This document shows positions 6,971 through 16,450 of a stretch of DNA of 18,261 nucleotides, one piece after another. The position numbers and the translations under genes were made by a program. The DNA is from Myxococcota bacterium (GTDB lineage: Bacteria > Myxococcota_A > UBA9160 > PR03): contig JASJBO010000056.1 in the NCBI GenBank assembly GCA_030066475.1, forward strand, positions 1 to 18,261, read 5' to 3'. The number at the start of each line of letters is the position of its first letter. Within the stretch, counting starts at the first letter, position 1. A model generated the notes under the pieces. That model was not told where the DNA came from. It made no database searches and saw nothing but the letters and a program-made list of their open reading frames with translations.

Positions 6971-7654
6971 ATGGCATACAGCTCGCTGCGCTCCGAGCCC
7001 GTCCGCGGCGTGCTCGAGCGCCTCCACGCCGCGGCGCGCGGCGACCGGCTGCGCTTCCTGACCCTGGTGCCGAGCGTCGTCGGGGGCTGGCTGCGCGGCC
7101 GCGGCTTCGTCGAGGCGATCACGCCCGAGGCGATGAAGGACTTCTACATCCCGGTCTCGCGCGAGCAGGGCGAGCTGCTCTACCTGACCGCGCGCGCACT
7201 CGACGCCCGCCGGGTGGTGGAGTTCGGCACCTCGTTCGGCGTCTCGACCCTCTACCTGGCGGCGGCGGTGCGCGACAACGGCGGCGGCACCGTCGTGGGC
7301 AGTGAGATCGAGCCGTCGAAGCACGCCCGCGCGCTGGCGAACCTCGAGGAGGCGGGCCTCGCCGACGTCGCCGACGTCCGGCTGGGCGACGCCACGCAGA
7401 CGCTGCGCGAGCTGCCGGAGCCCGTCGACCTGGTGCTGCTCGACGGCTGGAAGGACCTCTACCTCCCGGTGCTCGAGCTCGTCACGCCGCGGCTGCGGCG
7501 CGGCGCCGTGGTGCTCGCCGACAACATCTTCACCTTCCGGAAGGACCTGCGGCCCTACGTCGACTACGTGCAGTCGGGCGCGCACGGGTTCGAGTCCACC
7601 ACCTTGAAGCTCTCGGACGGCTTCGAGTACTCGGTCTACCTCGGAGACGCCTGA
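6971..7654 (+). CDS. class I SAM-dependent methyltransferase (O-methyltransferase type)
   Basis: The 227-residue product has the Rossmann-type methyltransferase core. The SAM-binding motif I reads 'VVEFGTSFGVSTLYLA' (82-97), followed by the acidic ribose-binding strand 'VVGSEIEP' (108-115), 'RLGDATQTL' (137-145), 'VDLVLLDGWKDLY' (152-164) and 'GAVVLADNIF' (178-187). Asp158 and Asp184-Asn185 occupy places that hold metal or catalytic residues in COMT/CCoAOMT-like O-methyltransferases. The short N-terminal helical part (10-60) probably forms a substrate or dimer cap. The substrate cannot be read from the sequence. A strong GGAGGAG site precedes the ATG, 13 bp after the DUF4336 stop, so the two genes are very likely co-transcribed. 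Confidence 0.86.
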   Translation: MAYSSLRSEPVRGVLERLHAAARGDRLRFLTLVPSVVGGWLRGRGFVEAITPEAMKDFYIPVSREQGELLYLTARALDARRVVEFGTSFGVSTLYLAAAVRDNGGGTVVGSEIEPSKHARALANLEEAGLADVADVRLGDATQTLRELPEPVDLVLLDGWKDLYLPVLELVTPRLRRGAVVLADNIFTFRKDLRPYVDYVQSGAHGFESTTLKLSDGFEYSVYLGDA

Positions 7655-7678
7655 CGGCGGGGGCCGGCGCCGACGTGA

Positions 7679-7684
7679 TACCCT
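7679..7684 (+). promoter_or_regulatory. TAnnnT box (TACCCT) upstream of the selenoprotein gene
   Basis: TACCCT ends 28 nt before the ATG at 7713, with GGAGG between them. It lies in the 58-bp gap after the methyltransferase, suggesting that the selenoprotein gene has its own promoter. Confidence 0.45.
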
Positions 7685-7712
7685 CGGTCCCACCACGACG
7701 GAGGAGCCCGCC

Positions 7713-8420
7713 ATGGCGGAGTTCGACCCGAAGCAGATGTTCGACGGCATGCGCGACCAGCTCGAGGCGGACCAGGCCGACGGCAAGCTCGCCGGGCTCA
7801 CCGTCGAGGACCTGAAGGACGCGATGTCGCACCCCGAGGCCGGCCCGGTCGTGGCCGAGCTGATGGCGATCGAGGCGAAGTCGGTCCAGCAGGGCGAGCC
7901 GGCGCCCGACTTCACGCTGCCGTGGCTGCCGGGCTCGGCGCCGGACCGCGGCGAATCGATGACGCTCTCGACGCACTTCGGCAAGCGGCCCGTCGCGCTG
8001 GTCTTCGGCTCCTACACCTGACCGCCCTTCCGGGCCCAGGCTGGGACCCTCAACCGCATCTACCGCCGCTTCGAAGACCGCGTCGACTTCTACGTGGTCT
8101 ACATCAAGGAGATCCACCCCACCGACGGCTGGCAGGTGAAGGAGAACGAGCAGGACGCCGTCCTGTTCCGCCAGCACCAGTCGATGGAGGAGCGCATCGA
8201 CGTCGGGCAGGCGTGCATGCTGAAGATGGCGCTCGACATGCCGGCCGTGGTGGACGAGATGGACGACGCGGTGGCGAAGGCGTGGGGCGCCATGCCCGAG
8301 CGCCTGGTGCTCGTGGGCCGCGACGGCCGGGTCGCCTACAAGGGCGGCATCGGCCCGATGTTCTTCCGGCCCGACGAGTGGGAGCAGGCGATCGAGGCCT
8401 ACCTCGACGCGGAGCGCTGA
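7713..8420 (+). CDS. iodothyronine-deiodinase-family selenoprotein (Sec103, UGA read-through)
   Basis: One frame from the ATG at 7713 (GGAGG 7-8 nt upstream) to the TGA at 8418-8420 is interrupted only by a TGA at 8019-8021. Reading it as selenocysteine gives 235 residues with the active site 'FGSYTUPPFRAQ', which matches deiodinases ('FGSCTUPPF' in animal enzymes, from memory). Downstream the match continues: 'FYVVYIKEIHPTDGW' with Glu133 and His135 (animal 'YIEEAHASDGW'), 'HQSMEERI' (155-162), 'MPAVVDEMDDAVAKAWGAMPERL' region (about 178-200) and 'GRVAYKGGIGP' near 205. The Sec-to-Glu spacing of 30 residues equals that of Dio3 as I recall it. The fold is thioredoxin-like; the helical region before residue 75 is extra. 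There is no transmembrane anchor, so it is probably cytosolic. Its substrate is unlikely to be thyroid hormone; a thiol/selenol redox or dehalogenation role is an inference. Confidence 0.9.
8019..8049 (+). promoter_or_regulatory. putative bacterial SECIS element behind the Sec UGA
   Basis: Starting 10 nt after the UGA, GGG (8032-8034) pairs with CCC (8047-8049), A8046 bulges out, and CCCA (8035-8038) pairs with TGGG (8042-8045), closing a GGC loop (8039-8041). The loop starts 17 nt after the UGA and opens with guanines, consistent with the published bacterial SECIS consensus (loop about 16-37 nt downstream, G in the first two loop positions). The stem is short, so another fold is possible. 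Confidence 0.55.
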
Positions 8421-8425
8421 GCGCC

Positions 8426-8449
8426 CCTACCCGTCGCTGCGCGGGTAGG
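8426..8449. terminator. hairpin at the selenoprotein / DUF4279-like convergent junction
   Basis: CCTACCCG (8426-8433) and CGGGTAGG (8442-8449) form a perfect 8-bp stem with an 8-nt loop. It begins 6 bp after the rightward stop and includes the leftward gene's stop and last codons. No T-tract follows. Confidence 0.55.
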
Positions 8450-8846
8450 TGCTGAGCTCGAGGGCGAGTCCGAGGGCGCCCGCCAGGCGCACCAGCGAGG
8501 CGGGGAAGCGGTCGAACTGCGCGGCGACGCCCTCGCCGTCGATCCGGAGCTCGATGGGGAAGTCGAGCACCAGGTCGGTCACGCCGGGTGCTCCCGCTAG
8601 CCGCTCGACCTCGTCCCGATTGGCGCTCAGGAAACGCTCCGCGTCGGCGACCTGTCCGGGGAGATCCGACCACTGCGCCTCCGACACGTCGATGTGGATG
8701 CCGGAGGTCTGGTGTCGCGGGCCGTCCGGCTGGGAGTTCGGGAGACGAGGGTCGCCGCGCCGGAACACCTTGCGAGGTTGGAGGCGCGAGCCCTCGAGAA
8801 AGGCGTCCGGATCGAACTCCGCACCAGTCGCTCGCAGGACGCACAT
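8427..8846 (-). CDS. conserved small protein, possibly DUF4279 family (139 aa)
   Basis: The 139-residue product begins MCVLRATGAEFDPDAFL. A 'FRRGDPRLP' stretch, a 'HIDVSEAQWSDLPGQ' strand, and a C-terminal beta strand-helix-strand ('LDFPIELRIDG', 'AAQFDRFPASLVRLAGALG', 'LALELSTYP') follow. The order of an FDP-like motif after strand 1, a basic GDPR turn and a final helix followed by an 'EISIY'-like strand resembles DUF4279, a family of small cytosolic proteins of unknown function; I am not certain of this assignment. The ATG at 8846 is favoured because the family-like sequence starts there and a TAGATT box lies 17 nt upstream. The ribosome-binding site (GGCGGAG) is close and weak, and the frame stays open to 9104 through decayed sequence. 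There is no signal peptide. Confidence 0.62.
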   Translation of the reverse strand: MCVLRATGAEFDPDAFLEGSRLQPRKVFRRGDPRLPNSQPDGPRHQTSGIHIDVSEAQWSDLPGQVADAERFLSANRDEVERLAGAPGVTDLVLDFPIELRIDGEGVAAQFDRFPASLVRLAGALGLALELSTYPRSDG

Positions 8847-8863
8847 ACTCCGCCGCCCGGTCC

Positions 8864-8869
8864 AATCTA
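8864..8869 (-). promoter_or_regulatory. TAnnnT box (TAGATT) upstream of the DUF4279-like gene
   Basis: On the minus strand TAGATT ends 17 nt before the ATG at 8846, a spacing that fits a -10 element with a short leader. It supports that start over the open frame further upstream. Confidence 0.45.
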
Positions 8870-8985
8870 CGGGCGGTTCCGCTGCGCCCAACCGCGCTGA
8901 ACGCGGTGCCGAGGAGAAGACAGAAGATGCCAGCCCTCGCAATCGGTGCCCCAGTTGTAGCGACTCGCGTTCGATCGATTCCGAA

Positions 8986-9300
8986 TCATGGAGCAGCCTC
9001 GCGCCGCAGCCCAACAGTAGTGAACGGAAGGCCACACCCTCCCTTCCGGTCTCGAACTCGATTGTACTGGTCGAGCACGCCCGGGACGAAGCCGGCCAGC
9101 ACACCCGCCATGACCGGGATGAGGGAGCCGCCGCCGGTGAGGTCGATCTGGTCGATGTCGAGCTGGAGCAGACCGCTCTCGATCTGCGACTTCAGCAGCT
9201 GGTTCATCGCGGAGGTGCCGATCCCGAAGGCGAGCCCGTAGGGGTGACCCGCACGTCCTCGATCTTCTGGCTGCAGGACTCGAAGCAAGCCCCGTGCCGA
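8986..9300 (-). pseudogene. fragment of an exported/lipoprotein-type gene with a frameshift
   Basis: Read leftward, one frame gives 'ACFESCSQKIEDVRVTP' and, after a one-base shift at the GGGG run (about 9241-9244 on the plus strand), the next frame continues 'YGLAFGIGTSAMNQLLKSQI', then 'LLQLDIDQIDLTG', 'SLIPVMAGVLAGFVPGVLDQYN' and 'CGLPFTTVGL' before a TGA. The amphipathic pattern and codon choice look like real protein, reminiscent of calcium-binding/BPI-like lipoproteins of Myxococcota in which a 'GIGxSExxLN' helix is followed by 'GxLxLDID'. Neither a start nor the flanking domains remain. The single-base shift lies in a homopolymer and could be a sequencing error, but both ends are still missing. 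No function can be assigned. Confidence 0.5.
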
Positions 9301-9437
9301 AATGAAACACGTTCTATGTTCGCGGGAAACGCATCGACTGCAGCAGCTTGCGGGATGGGCTTCCGGCCGGCGCCCGCACCATGGTGGAGTCTCGTTTCCC
9401 TCCCGAGGGAACGCCCGTTCCGCCAGGGGGCGTCGCC

Positions 9438-9443
9438 TACCAT
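9438..9443 (+). promoter_or_regulatory. TAnnnT box (TACCAT), likely leaderless promoter
   Basis: TACCAT ends 9 nt before the ATG at 9453, with no Shine-Dalgarno in between. The short gap fits transcription starting at or within a few bases of the start codon. Confidence 0.42.
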
Positions 9444-9452
9444 GACTCCGCC

Positions 9453-11750
<2,298 letters not shown>

Positions 11751-11824
11751 CCCCTGGATCCAGCCGCTCCTCGGGCGGGGAGCACCGCTCGTCGATTCCC
11801 GATCTCTCGATGCGGCGATTCGAG

Positions 11825-11830
11825 TACCGT
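11825..11830 (+). promoter_or_regulatory. TAnnnT box (TACCGT) upstream of the propeller-cytochrome gene
   Basis: TACCGT ends 40 nt before the ATG at 11871, with GAGGAG in between. It gives the gene its own promoter in the 120-bp gap after the YyaL-like gene. A weak 5-bp hairpin (11766-11770 with 11779-11783) lies upstream and may help end the previous transcript. Confidence 0.42.
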
Positions 11831-11870
11831 GGGGTGGATCGATCGGGCCCCAGGCCCCGAGGAGAGCAAC

Positions 11871-14729
11871 ATGGCCCATCCCCACCCGGTTCGGCGCAGC
11901 CGCCGAGCCCTGCGGTTCCAGCTGGCCGCCCTCGTCCTGGCCGCCGCGGGCGCGCTGGCGCTGACCTGCGGCGCGCCTCCCACCGGACACCCCGGCTTCG
12001 CGAGCCCGCAGGCCGACCCGATCGCCCTGTCGCCCGACGGGAGCGAGCTGTACGTGGTGAACACGCCGGCGGACGTGCTCGAGGTGATCGACACCGCGAC
12101 GCTCGCGGTCGTGCAGCGGATTCCCACCGGCATCGACCCGGTGAGCGTGGCCGTGCGCCCCGACGGCAAGGAGGTCTGGGTCTCGAACCACGTCTCCGAT
12201 ACCGTCAGCGTCGTCGACACCGACCCGGCCAGCCGCAGCCGCTACCACGTCGTCGCGACCGTCACGGCCTGGGACGAGAGCGGCCAGGTGACCGACTTCG
12301 ACGAGCCGGTCGGGATCGCCTTCGCGAGCGACGCCAAGGCCTACGTGGCGCTCTCCTCGCGCAACCGGATCGCGGTGGTGGACGTCGCCTCCCGGGCGGT
12401 GACCAAGCAGATCCAGGTGTGGGCGCAGGAGCCGCGCGCGCTCGCGGTGCGGAACGGGCGCCTCTACGCGCTCCCGTTCGAGTCGGGCAACCAGACCGAG
12501 TTCTCGGGCTGCATCAATCCGGCCACCGACCCGATCTGCACCTTCAGCTTCCTGTTCCTCTCGGACAACTCGGGCGACGACATCCTCACGCGCAACATGG
12601 TCGCGGACATCGTCCGCCGCGCCGAGGTGCCGGACCGCGACCTGTTCGTCTACGACACGGCCGACGAGACCCCGCTGTTCGAGGTCTCGACGATCGGCAC
12701 CCTGCTCTACGGCCTCGCGGTCGACTCGCAGGGCCGCGTGTTCATCGCGCAGACCGAGGGGCGCAACGACGCCAACGGCGCCGCCGGCACCGCGGGCGAG
12801 GAGCTGGTCGACATCGAGAACCGGATGTTCCTGAACCAGATCGCGCGCGTGGACTGCTCCGGCAGCTGCGACCAGATCGACGTGTTCGACCTCGAGCCGC
12901 TGCCGCCGGTACACCCGACGCCGGGCACGCAGCTCGCCACGCCGTTCGGCATCCAGATCAGCGCGGACGACTCCACGATCGTGGCGGTGGCCTCCGGCTC
13001 GAGCCGGCTCTTCACGCTCGACGCGAACACGGGAGCACGGCTCGGCAGCACCGCGGTCGGCGCCATCCCGCGCGGCCTCGTGCTCGAGTCCTCGAGCGAG
13101 GGCGCGCCGCAGCGGGCCTGGGTCTTCAACGCGGTCGAGAACAGCGTCTCGCGGGTGGACGTCTCGAATCCGGCCAGCCCGACCGAGAGCGCGCGCATCG
13201 CGCTCGACGACCCGACCCACCCCGACGTGAAGCTCGGACGCATCGCTTTCAACGACGCGGCCGGCTCGACCACCGGCACGTTCTCGTGCGCGAGCTGCCA
13301 TCCCGACGGGAACACCGACCAGCTCTTGTGGAACCTGGGCTCCAAGTGCTTCACGGACGGCTGCGACCAGGCGCAGCCCCGCACCACGATGCCGATCCGC
13401 GGCCTGCGCGGCACCCTGCCGCTCCACTGGGACGGGGTCCCGGGGGATCCGATCGGCGGCATCAACGGCGAGACGACGGGCGAAGGCCCCGGCATCGAGC
13501 CGAACTGCACCGACGAGCACAGCTGCTTCCGCGATCTGGTCGACGGGGCCATGTCGGGCACGATGTGCGACCAGACCGGCTGTCCCGACGATCAGAACGA
13601 GGCGGGCCTGGCGGGCGCCTTCAGCGAGGCCGAGCGCGACGCCATGGCGGTGTTCCTGCGCAGCGTGCCCTATCCGCCCGCCCGCTCCCGCCGGCTCGAC
13701 GACCAGTTCTCGGAGCTGGGCGCGCTGGGCTGGCGCCACTTCGTGGTGGGCACCGACGCCGAGCACCCGGGCTGCAGCCGGGCCGGCGCCTGCCACTCGC
13801 TCCCCTTCTGGGCCAACTCCAATACGCCCGGCAGCGGCATGGACGCGCCCACCTTCCGCGGCATGACCGACCGGCACCTGCTGCTACCGAACGGCCGCGC
13901 CGGCATGTGGGAGCTGATCAGCGCGACCGGTCTGAACGAGGTGCCGTGGGATCCGAACCACGGACCCGACGAGCTCTACTCCTGGGGCATGACCTTCGGC
14001 ACCGAGTTCGTTCCGCTCACGAACCGCGCCTCGCTGGGCACTGGGCCGTTCTCGCTGTTCCAGCTGTTCGAGGAGGGGTCCACCGGCTTCTCCTCGACCG
14101 TGGGTCGCCAGGTGACGCTCGATCCGAACACCACGGCGCCGGCGCAGCTCGACGCCACGGTCGCCCTGCTCGCCCGCCTCGAGCAGGCCGACGCCGACGG
14201 CGTGGTGCAGCTGCTGCTCCAGGGCGTGGAGCTGCGCTGGGGTCTCAGCGACCGCACCACCTACGCCTACGAGGACGGTCTCTACTGGCGGCTGCCCAAC
14301 CGCCAGCGCGGCCTCTCGCGCCAGGAGCTGATCGAGGGCGCGCAGCGCGGCGACCGGGTGGTGACGGCCACGGCCCGCCTGGGCCCGGCGGTGGACGTCG
14401 ACCACCCGCAGCCGGCGCTGTGGCTGTCCTCGCAGGCGCCGCAGCACGAGTTCGCGCGCTTCTTCCTGGCGCGGATCCCGCTGCTGTCCGGCCCGGTGAC
14501 CCACTTCACGTTCTTCGGGCACCACGTCGCGCCGGGCGCGATCGTCGTGATCGACGGCCGGGCCGTGGAGGGCACGCTCTCGTGCGCCGTCGGCGGCGAG
14601 CTCCCGAGCTGCCAGGACGACGCCATGCGGGTGGAGCTGGCGGCGCTACCGCCGGTGGGCGAGCACACCTTCCAGCTCGTGACGCCGGGCGGCCTGATGA
14701 GCAACGAGGTGCCGCTGGACGTGCGCTGA
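11871..14729 (+). CDS. exported YVTN beta-propeller / cytochrome c peroxidase-like fusion with IPT-like C-terminus
   Basis: The 952-residue protein starts with an Arg-rich n-region and hydrophobic leader (1-32). The first Cys (33) follows 'LALT', a poor lipobox, so a lipoprotein is possible but uncertain. Residues about 45-430 form a YVTN-type propeller: 'LSPDGSELYVVNTPADVLEVIDTAT', 'VRPDGKEVWVSNHVSDTVSVVD' and weaker repeats. Then comes a c-type heme site 'FSCASCHPDG' (Cys473, Cys476, His477) with a downstream 'TTMPIRGLRGTLPLHWDG' of the di-heme cytochrome c peroxidase/MauG type, and a second 'GCSRAGACHSLPFW' (Cys635, Cys641, His642). The last 90 residues resemble an IPT/TIG domain. Such fusions are typical periplasmic proteins of Myxococcota and relatives; electron-transfer or peroxidase activity is an inference. 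GGAGAG precedes the ATG. Confidence 0.88.
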   Translation: MAHPHPVRRSRRALRFQLAALVLAAAGALALTCGAPPTGHPGFASPQADPIALSPDGSELYVVNTPADVLEVIDTATLAVVQRIPTGIDPVSVAVRPDGKEVWVSNHVSDTVSVVDTDPASRSRYHVVATVTAWDESGQVTDFDEPVGIAFASDAKAYVALSSRNRIAVVDVASRAVTKQIQVWAQEPRALAVRNGRLYALPFESGNQTEFSGCINPATDPICTFSFLFLSDNSGDDILTRNMVADIVRRAEVPDRDLFVYDTADETPLFEVSTIGTLLYGLAVDSQGRVFIAQTEGRNDANGAAGTAGEELVDIENRMFLNQIARVDCSGSCDQIDVFDLEPLPPVHPTPGTQLATPFGIQISADDSTIVAVASGSSRLFTLDANTGARLGSTAVGAIPRGLVLESSSEGAPQRAWVFNAVENSVSRVDVSNPASPTESARIALDDPTHPDVKLGRIAFNDAAGSTTGTFSCASCHPDGNTDQLLWNLGSKCFTDGCDQAQPRTTMPIRGLRGTLPLHWDGVPGDPIGGINGETTGEGPGIEPNCTDEHSCFRDLVDGAMSGTMCDQTGCPDDQNEAGLAGAFSEAERDAMAVFLRSVPYPPARSRRLDDQFSELGALGWRHFVVGTDAEHPGCSRAGACHSLPFWANSNTPGSGMDAPTFRGMTDRHLLLPNGRAGMWELISATGLNEVPWDPNHGPDELYSWGMTFGTEFVPLTNRASLGTGPFSLFQLFEEGSTGFSSTVGRQVTLDPNTTAPAQLDATVALLARLEQADADGVVQLLLQGVELRWGLSDRTTYAYEDGLYWRLPNRQRGLSRQELIEGAQRGDRVVTATARLGPAVDVDHPQPALWLSSQAPQHEFARFFLARIPLLSGPVTHFTFFGHHVAPGAIVVIDGRAVEGTLSCAVGGELPSCQDDAMRVELAALPPVGEHTFQLVTPGGLMSNEVPLDVR

Positions 14730-14743
14730 GGGCGGCTCAGCGC
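14723..14743. terminator. palindrome embedding both stop codons of a convergent pair
   Basis: GCGCTGAG (14723-14730) and CTCAGCGC (14736-14743) form a perfect 8-bp stem with loop GGCGG. The rightward TGA (14727-14729) lies in one arm and the leftward TGA (14739-14737) in the other. There is no T-tract. Confidence 0.6.
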
Positions 14744-16377
14744 GGGCGTTCGGCCAGCAGGCGCTCGAGGTTGGCCCGCAGCGGCGGCAGCTCGCGCAGC
14801 TCCAGCGCCGCGCGCCAGTCGCGGGCCGCGTCCTCCGCCCCGTCCGGCCGGAACCAGGCCGCGTTGCCGCGGTCGATGCGCGCGCGCACGTCGTCCGGGT
14901 CGCGCGCCAGCCGCTCGTCGAGCTCGTCGAGCATCCGATCGTACTTCCACAGGTCGCGGTCGTGGATGCGCGCCGGATCGGAGCCGACGCCCAGCCACTG
15001 GTCGACCTCGGCGAAGTCCTCGCGCAGCCCCTCGATGCGGGCCCGGTACACACGCGCGTAGGCGCCCGCGTCGACCCCGGTGGCGGCCGGCACCAGCCCG
15101 AGGCGCTGCATCGCCTCGAAGATCGCCACGCCGACGCGCGCGGCGCCATCGGGCGTGAAGTGCACGTAGTCGTAGAACTCCCGGAAGCCGACGATGCCGC
15201 CCTCGGCCCCGGCGGCCAGCGCCTCGACCGTGTCCAGGAAGGCCACCCCGCGGCGGCGCGCGACCGCCGCGACGCGGTCGTTGGCGGCGTCGAGCGCGCG
15301 GCGCAGGTGCGGATCGACGTTCATCGCGGCCCGGAAGTCGTCGCGCGCGCGGGTCTCGTCGGCCAGCGCGCGCCAGGCGAGCGCACGGCGAAACAGCCAC
15401 TCGTGCCGATCCGGGTCCGCCTCGTCGGCCAGCCTCTGGTCGAGGGCGCGCACCACCTCGCGCCAGTGGGCGGGCGTCTCGGGCCGCTCGACGCCCAGCT
15501 CGGCGGGCCAGTCTGAGGGCAGGTCGCGCCGCCCGCGCCACTCCCAGTTGGAGGCGACCGCGAGCAGCAGCAGCGGCGTCCCGCACTCCGCGGCGGCGTC
15601 GGCGATGGTCTCGATGTTCGCTTCGTACCGGTCGACGACCGCCTCGATCTCCGCGTCGGTCATCGCGACGTGCTCGATGATGCGGTCCTGCGTCAGACGC
15701 AGGTCCTCGTGCGAGAGGTCTCTCCCGGCCAGCGAGGGCGTCGCCTCCCCGCCGCCCGTCAGCCGGGTCAGGAGCCGGTACAGGTGGGTGCCGGCCAGCA
15801 GGTCGAGGCCCCGCGAGAGCGGCGTCGCGTTGGCGGCGGCGTACTTCTCGGCGTGGACCTCGAGGAACTCGTTGTTGCCCGAGTACACCACCACCAGGTC
15901 CGGCTCGAAGCGCCGGCAGCTGTCGTCGACCAGGACCTTCACCTGCTCCGAGGAGAGCGCCACGATGCCGAGGTTCACCACCTCGACGGAACGGTCGGGC
16001 AGGGCCTCGCGCAGCAGCACCTCCAGATGCCGCGAGAAGGTCACGTTCGGGCTGAAGCCGAGGCCGGCGGTGGCCGAGCCACCGAAGCTGAACACGCGCA
16101 GGCCGTTTGCCGGCTTGTTGCGCAGGATTGCCTGGTAGGGCAGCCGGGGGTCGCGCGTGCGCAGGATCGGGGTGCCGTCGGGCCGCTCGTCCGGCTCCAG
16201 CAGGGGCGGGGAAATCTGCTGGTACGCGAGCCGCGAGCCGTGCGCGGCGCGAGCGCCGAGGCCCAGCAGCCGCAGGGCGCCCTCCACGGCGGCGAGCAGC
16301 AGCAGGACGAAGAGCAGGGAGGCGGCAACGAGCGCCAGGTTCGCGAGCCAGCCCGAACGGGCCTGGGCACCAGCCAT
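14737..16377 (-). CDS. membrane-anchored SGNH/GDSL hydrolase, 546 aa
   Basis: An N-terminal hydrophobic helix (residues 11-38) acts as an uncleaved anchor or signal. The SGNH catalytic blocks follow in order: block I 'RVFSFGGSATAG' with nucleophile candidate Ser101, block II 'VEVVNLGIVALSSEQV' (Gly137), block III 'VVVYSGNNEF' (Asn168) and block V 'YDYVHFTPDG' with Asp403 and His406. All four key residues are present, so an active esterase, lipase or acyl-transfer enzyme in the periplasm is likely. A roughly 200-residue insert between blocks III and V includes a TPR-like helical part (about 325-360), and the region after 430 is helical with a second TPR-like stretch (about 470-520). This layout occurs in large SGNH proteins of Myxococcota and Planctomycetes with unknown substrates. 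The start is chosen from the TACCTT box 9 nt upstream and the anchor; there is no ribosome-binding site. Confidence 0.88.
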   Translation of the reverse strand: MAGAQARSGWLANLALVAASLLFVLLLLAAVEGALRLLGLGARAAHGSRLAYQQISPPLLEPDERPDGTPILRTRDPRLPYQAILRNKPANGLRVFSFGGSATAGLGFSPNVTFSRHLEVLLREALPDRSVEVVNLGIVALSSEQVKVLVDDSCRRFEPDLVVVYSGNNEFLEVHAEKYAAANATPLSRGLDLLAGTHLYRLLTRLTGGGEATPSLAGRDLSHEDLRLTQDRIIEHVAMTDAEIEAVVDRYEANIETIADAAAECGTPLLLLAVASNWEWRGRRDLPSDWPAELGVERPETPAHWREVVRALDQRLADEADPDRHEWLFRRALAWRALADETRARDDFRAAMNVDPHLRRALDAANDRVAAVARRRGVAFLDTVEALAAGAEGGIVGFREFYDYVHFTPDGAARVGVAIFEAMQRLGLVPAATGVDAGAYARVYRARIEGLREDFAEVDQWLGVGSDPARIHDRDLWKYDRMLDELDERLARDPDDVRARIDRGNAAWFRPDGAEDAARDWRAALELRELPPLRANLERLLAERPR

Positions 16378-16386
16378 GCGCAGCGC

Positions 16387-16392
16387 AAGGTA
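16387..16392 (-). promoter_or_regulatory. TAnnnT box (TACCTT) for the SGNH gene, likely leaderless
   Basis: On the minus strand TACCTT ends 9 nt before the ATG at 16377, without a Shine-Dalgarno. Together with the box at 16439 it forms a compact divergent promoter region of 73 bp. Confidence 0.42.
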
Positions 16393-16438
16393 GCGAAGCC
16401 GGCCTCGGCCCCGCGCCGGTCCGATCCCCCGGCTGGGC

Positions 16439-16444
16439 TAACCT
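16439..16444 (+). promoter_or_regulatory. TAnnnT box (TAACCT), likely leaderless promoter
   Basis: TAACCT ends exactly 6 nt before the ATG at 16451 and no ribosome-binding site is present. This is the same geometry as at 6205-6217. Confidence 0.5.
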
Positions 16445-16450
16445 CAGTCG

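Larger units (their letters stand above)
8847..9452. other. decayed intergenic region
   Basis: This 606-bp stretch is visibly less GC-rich than the neighbouring genes, especially 8900-9070 and 9290-9350, and has no intact gene that I can support. It holds the TAGATT box of the leftward DUF4279-like gene (8864-8869), a leftward fragment of a lipoprotein-type gene (8986 to about 9300) and the TACCAT box of the gene starting at 9453. The rest shows nothing recognisable. Confidence 0.6.
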
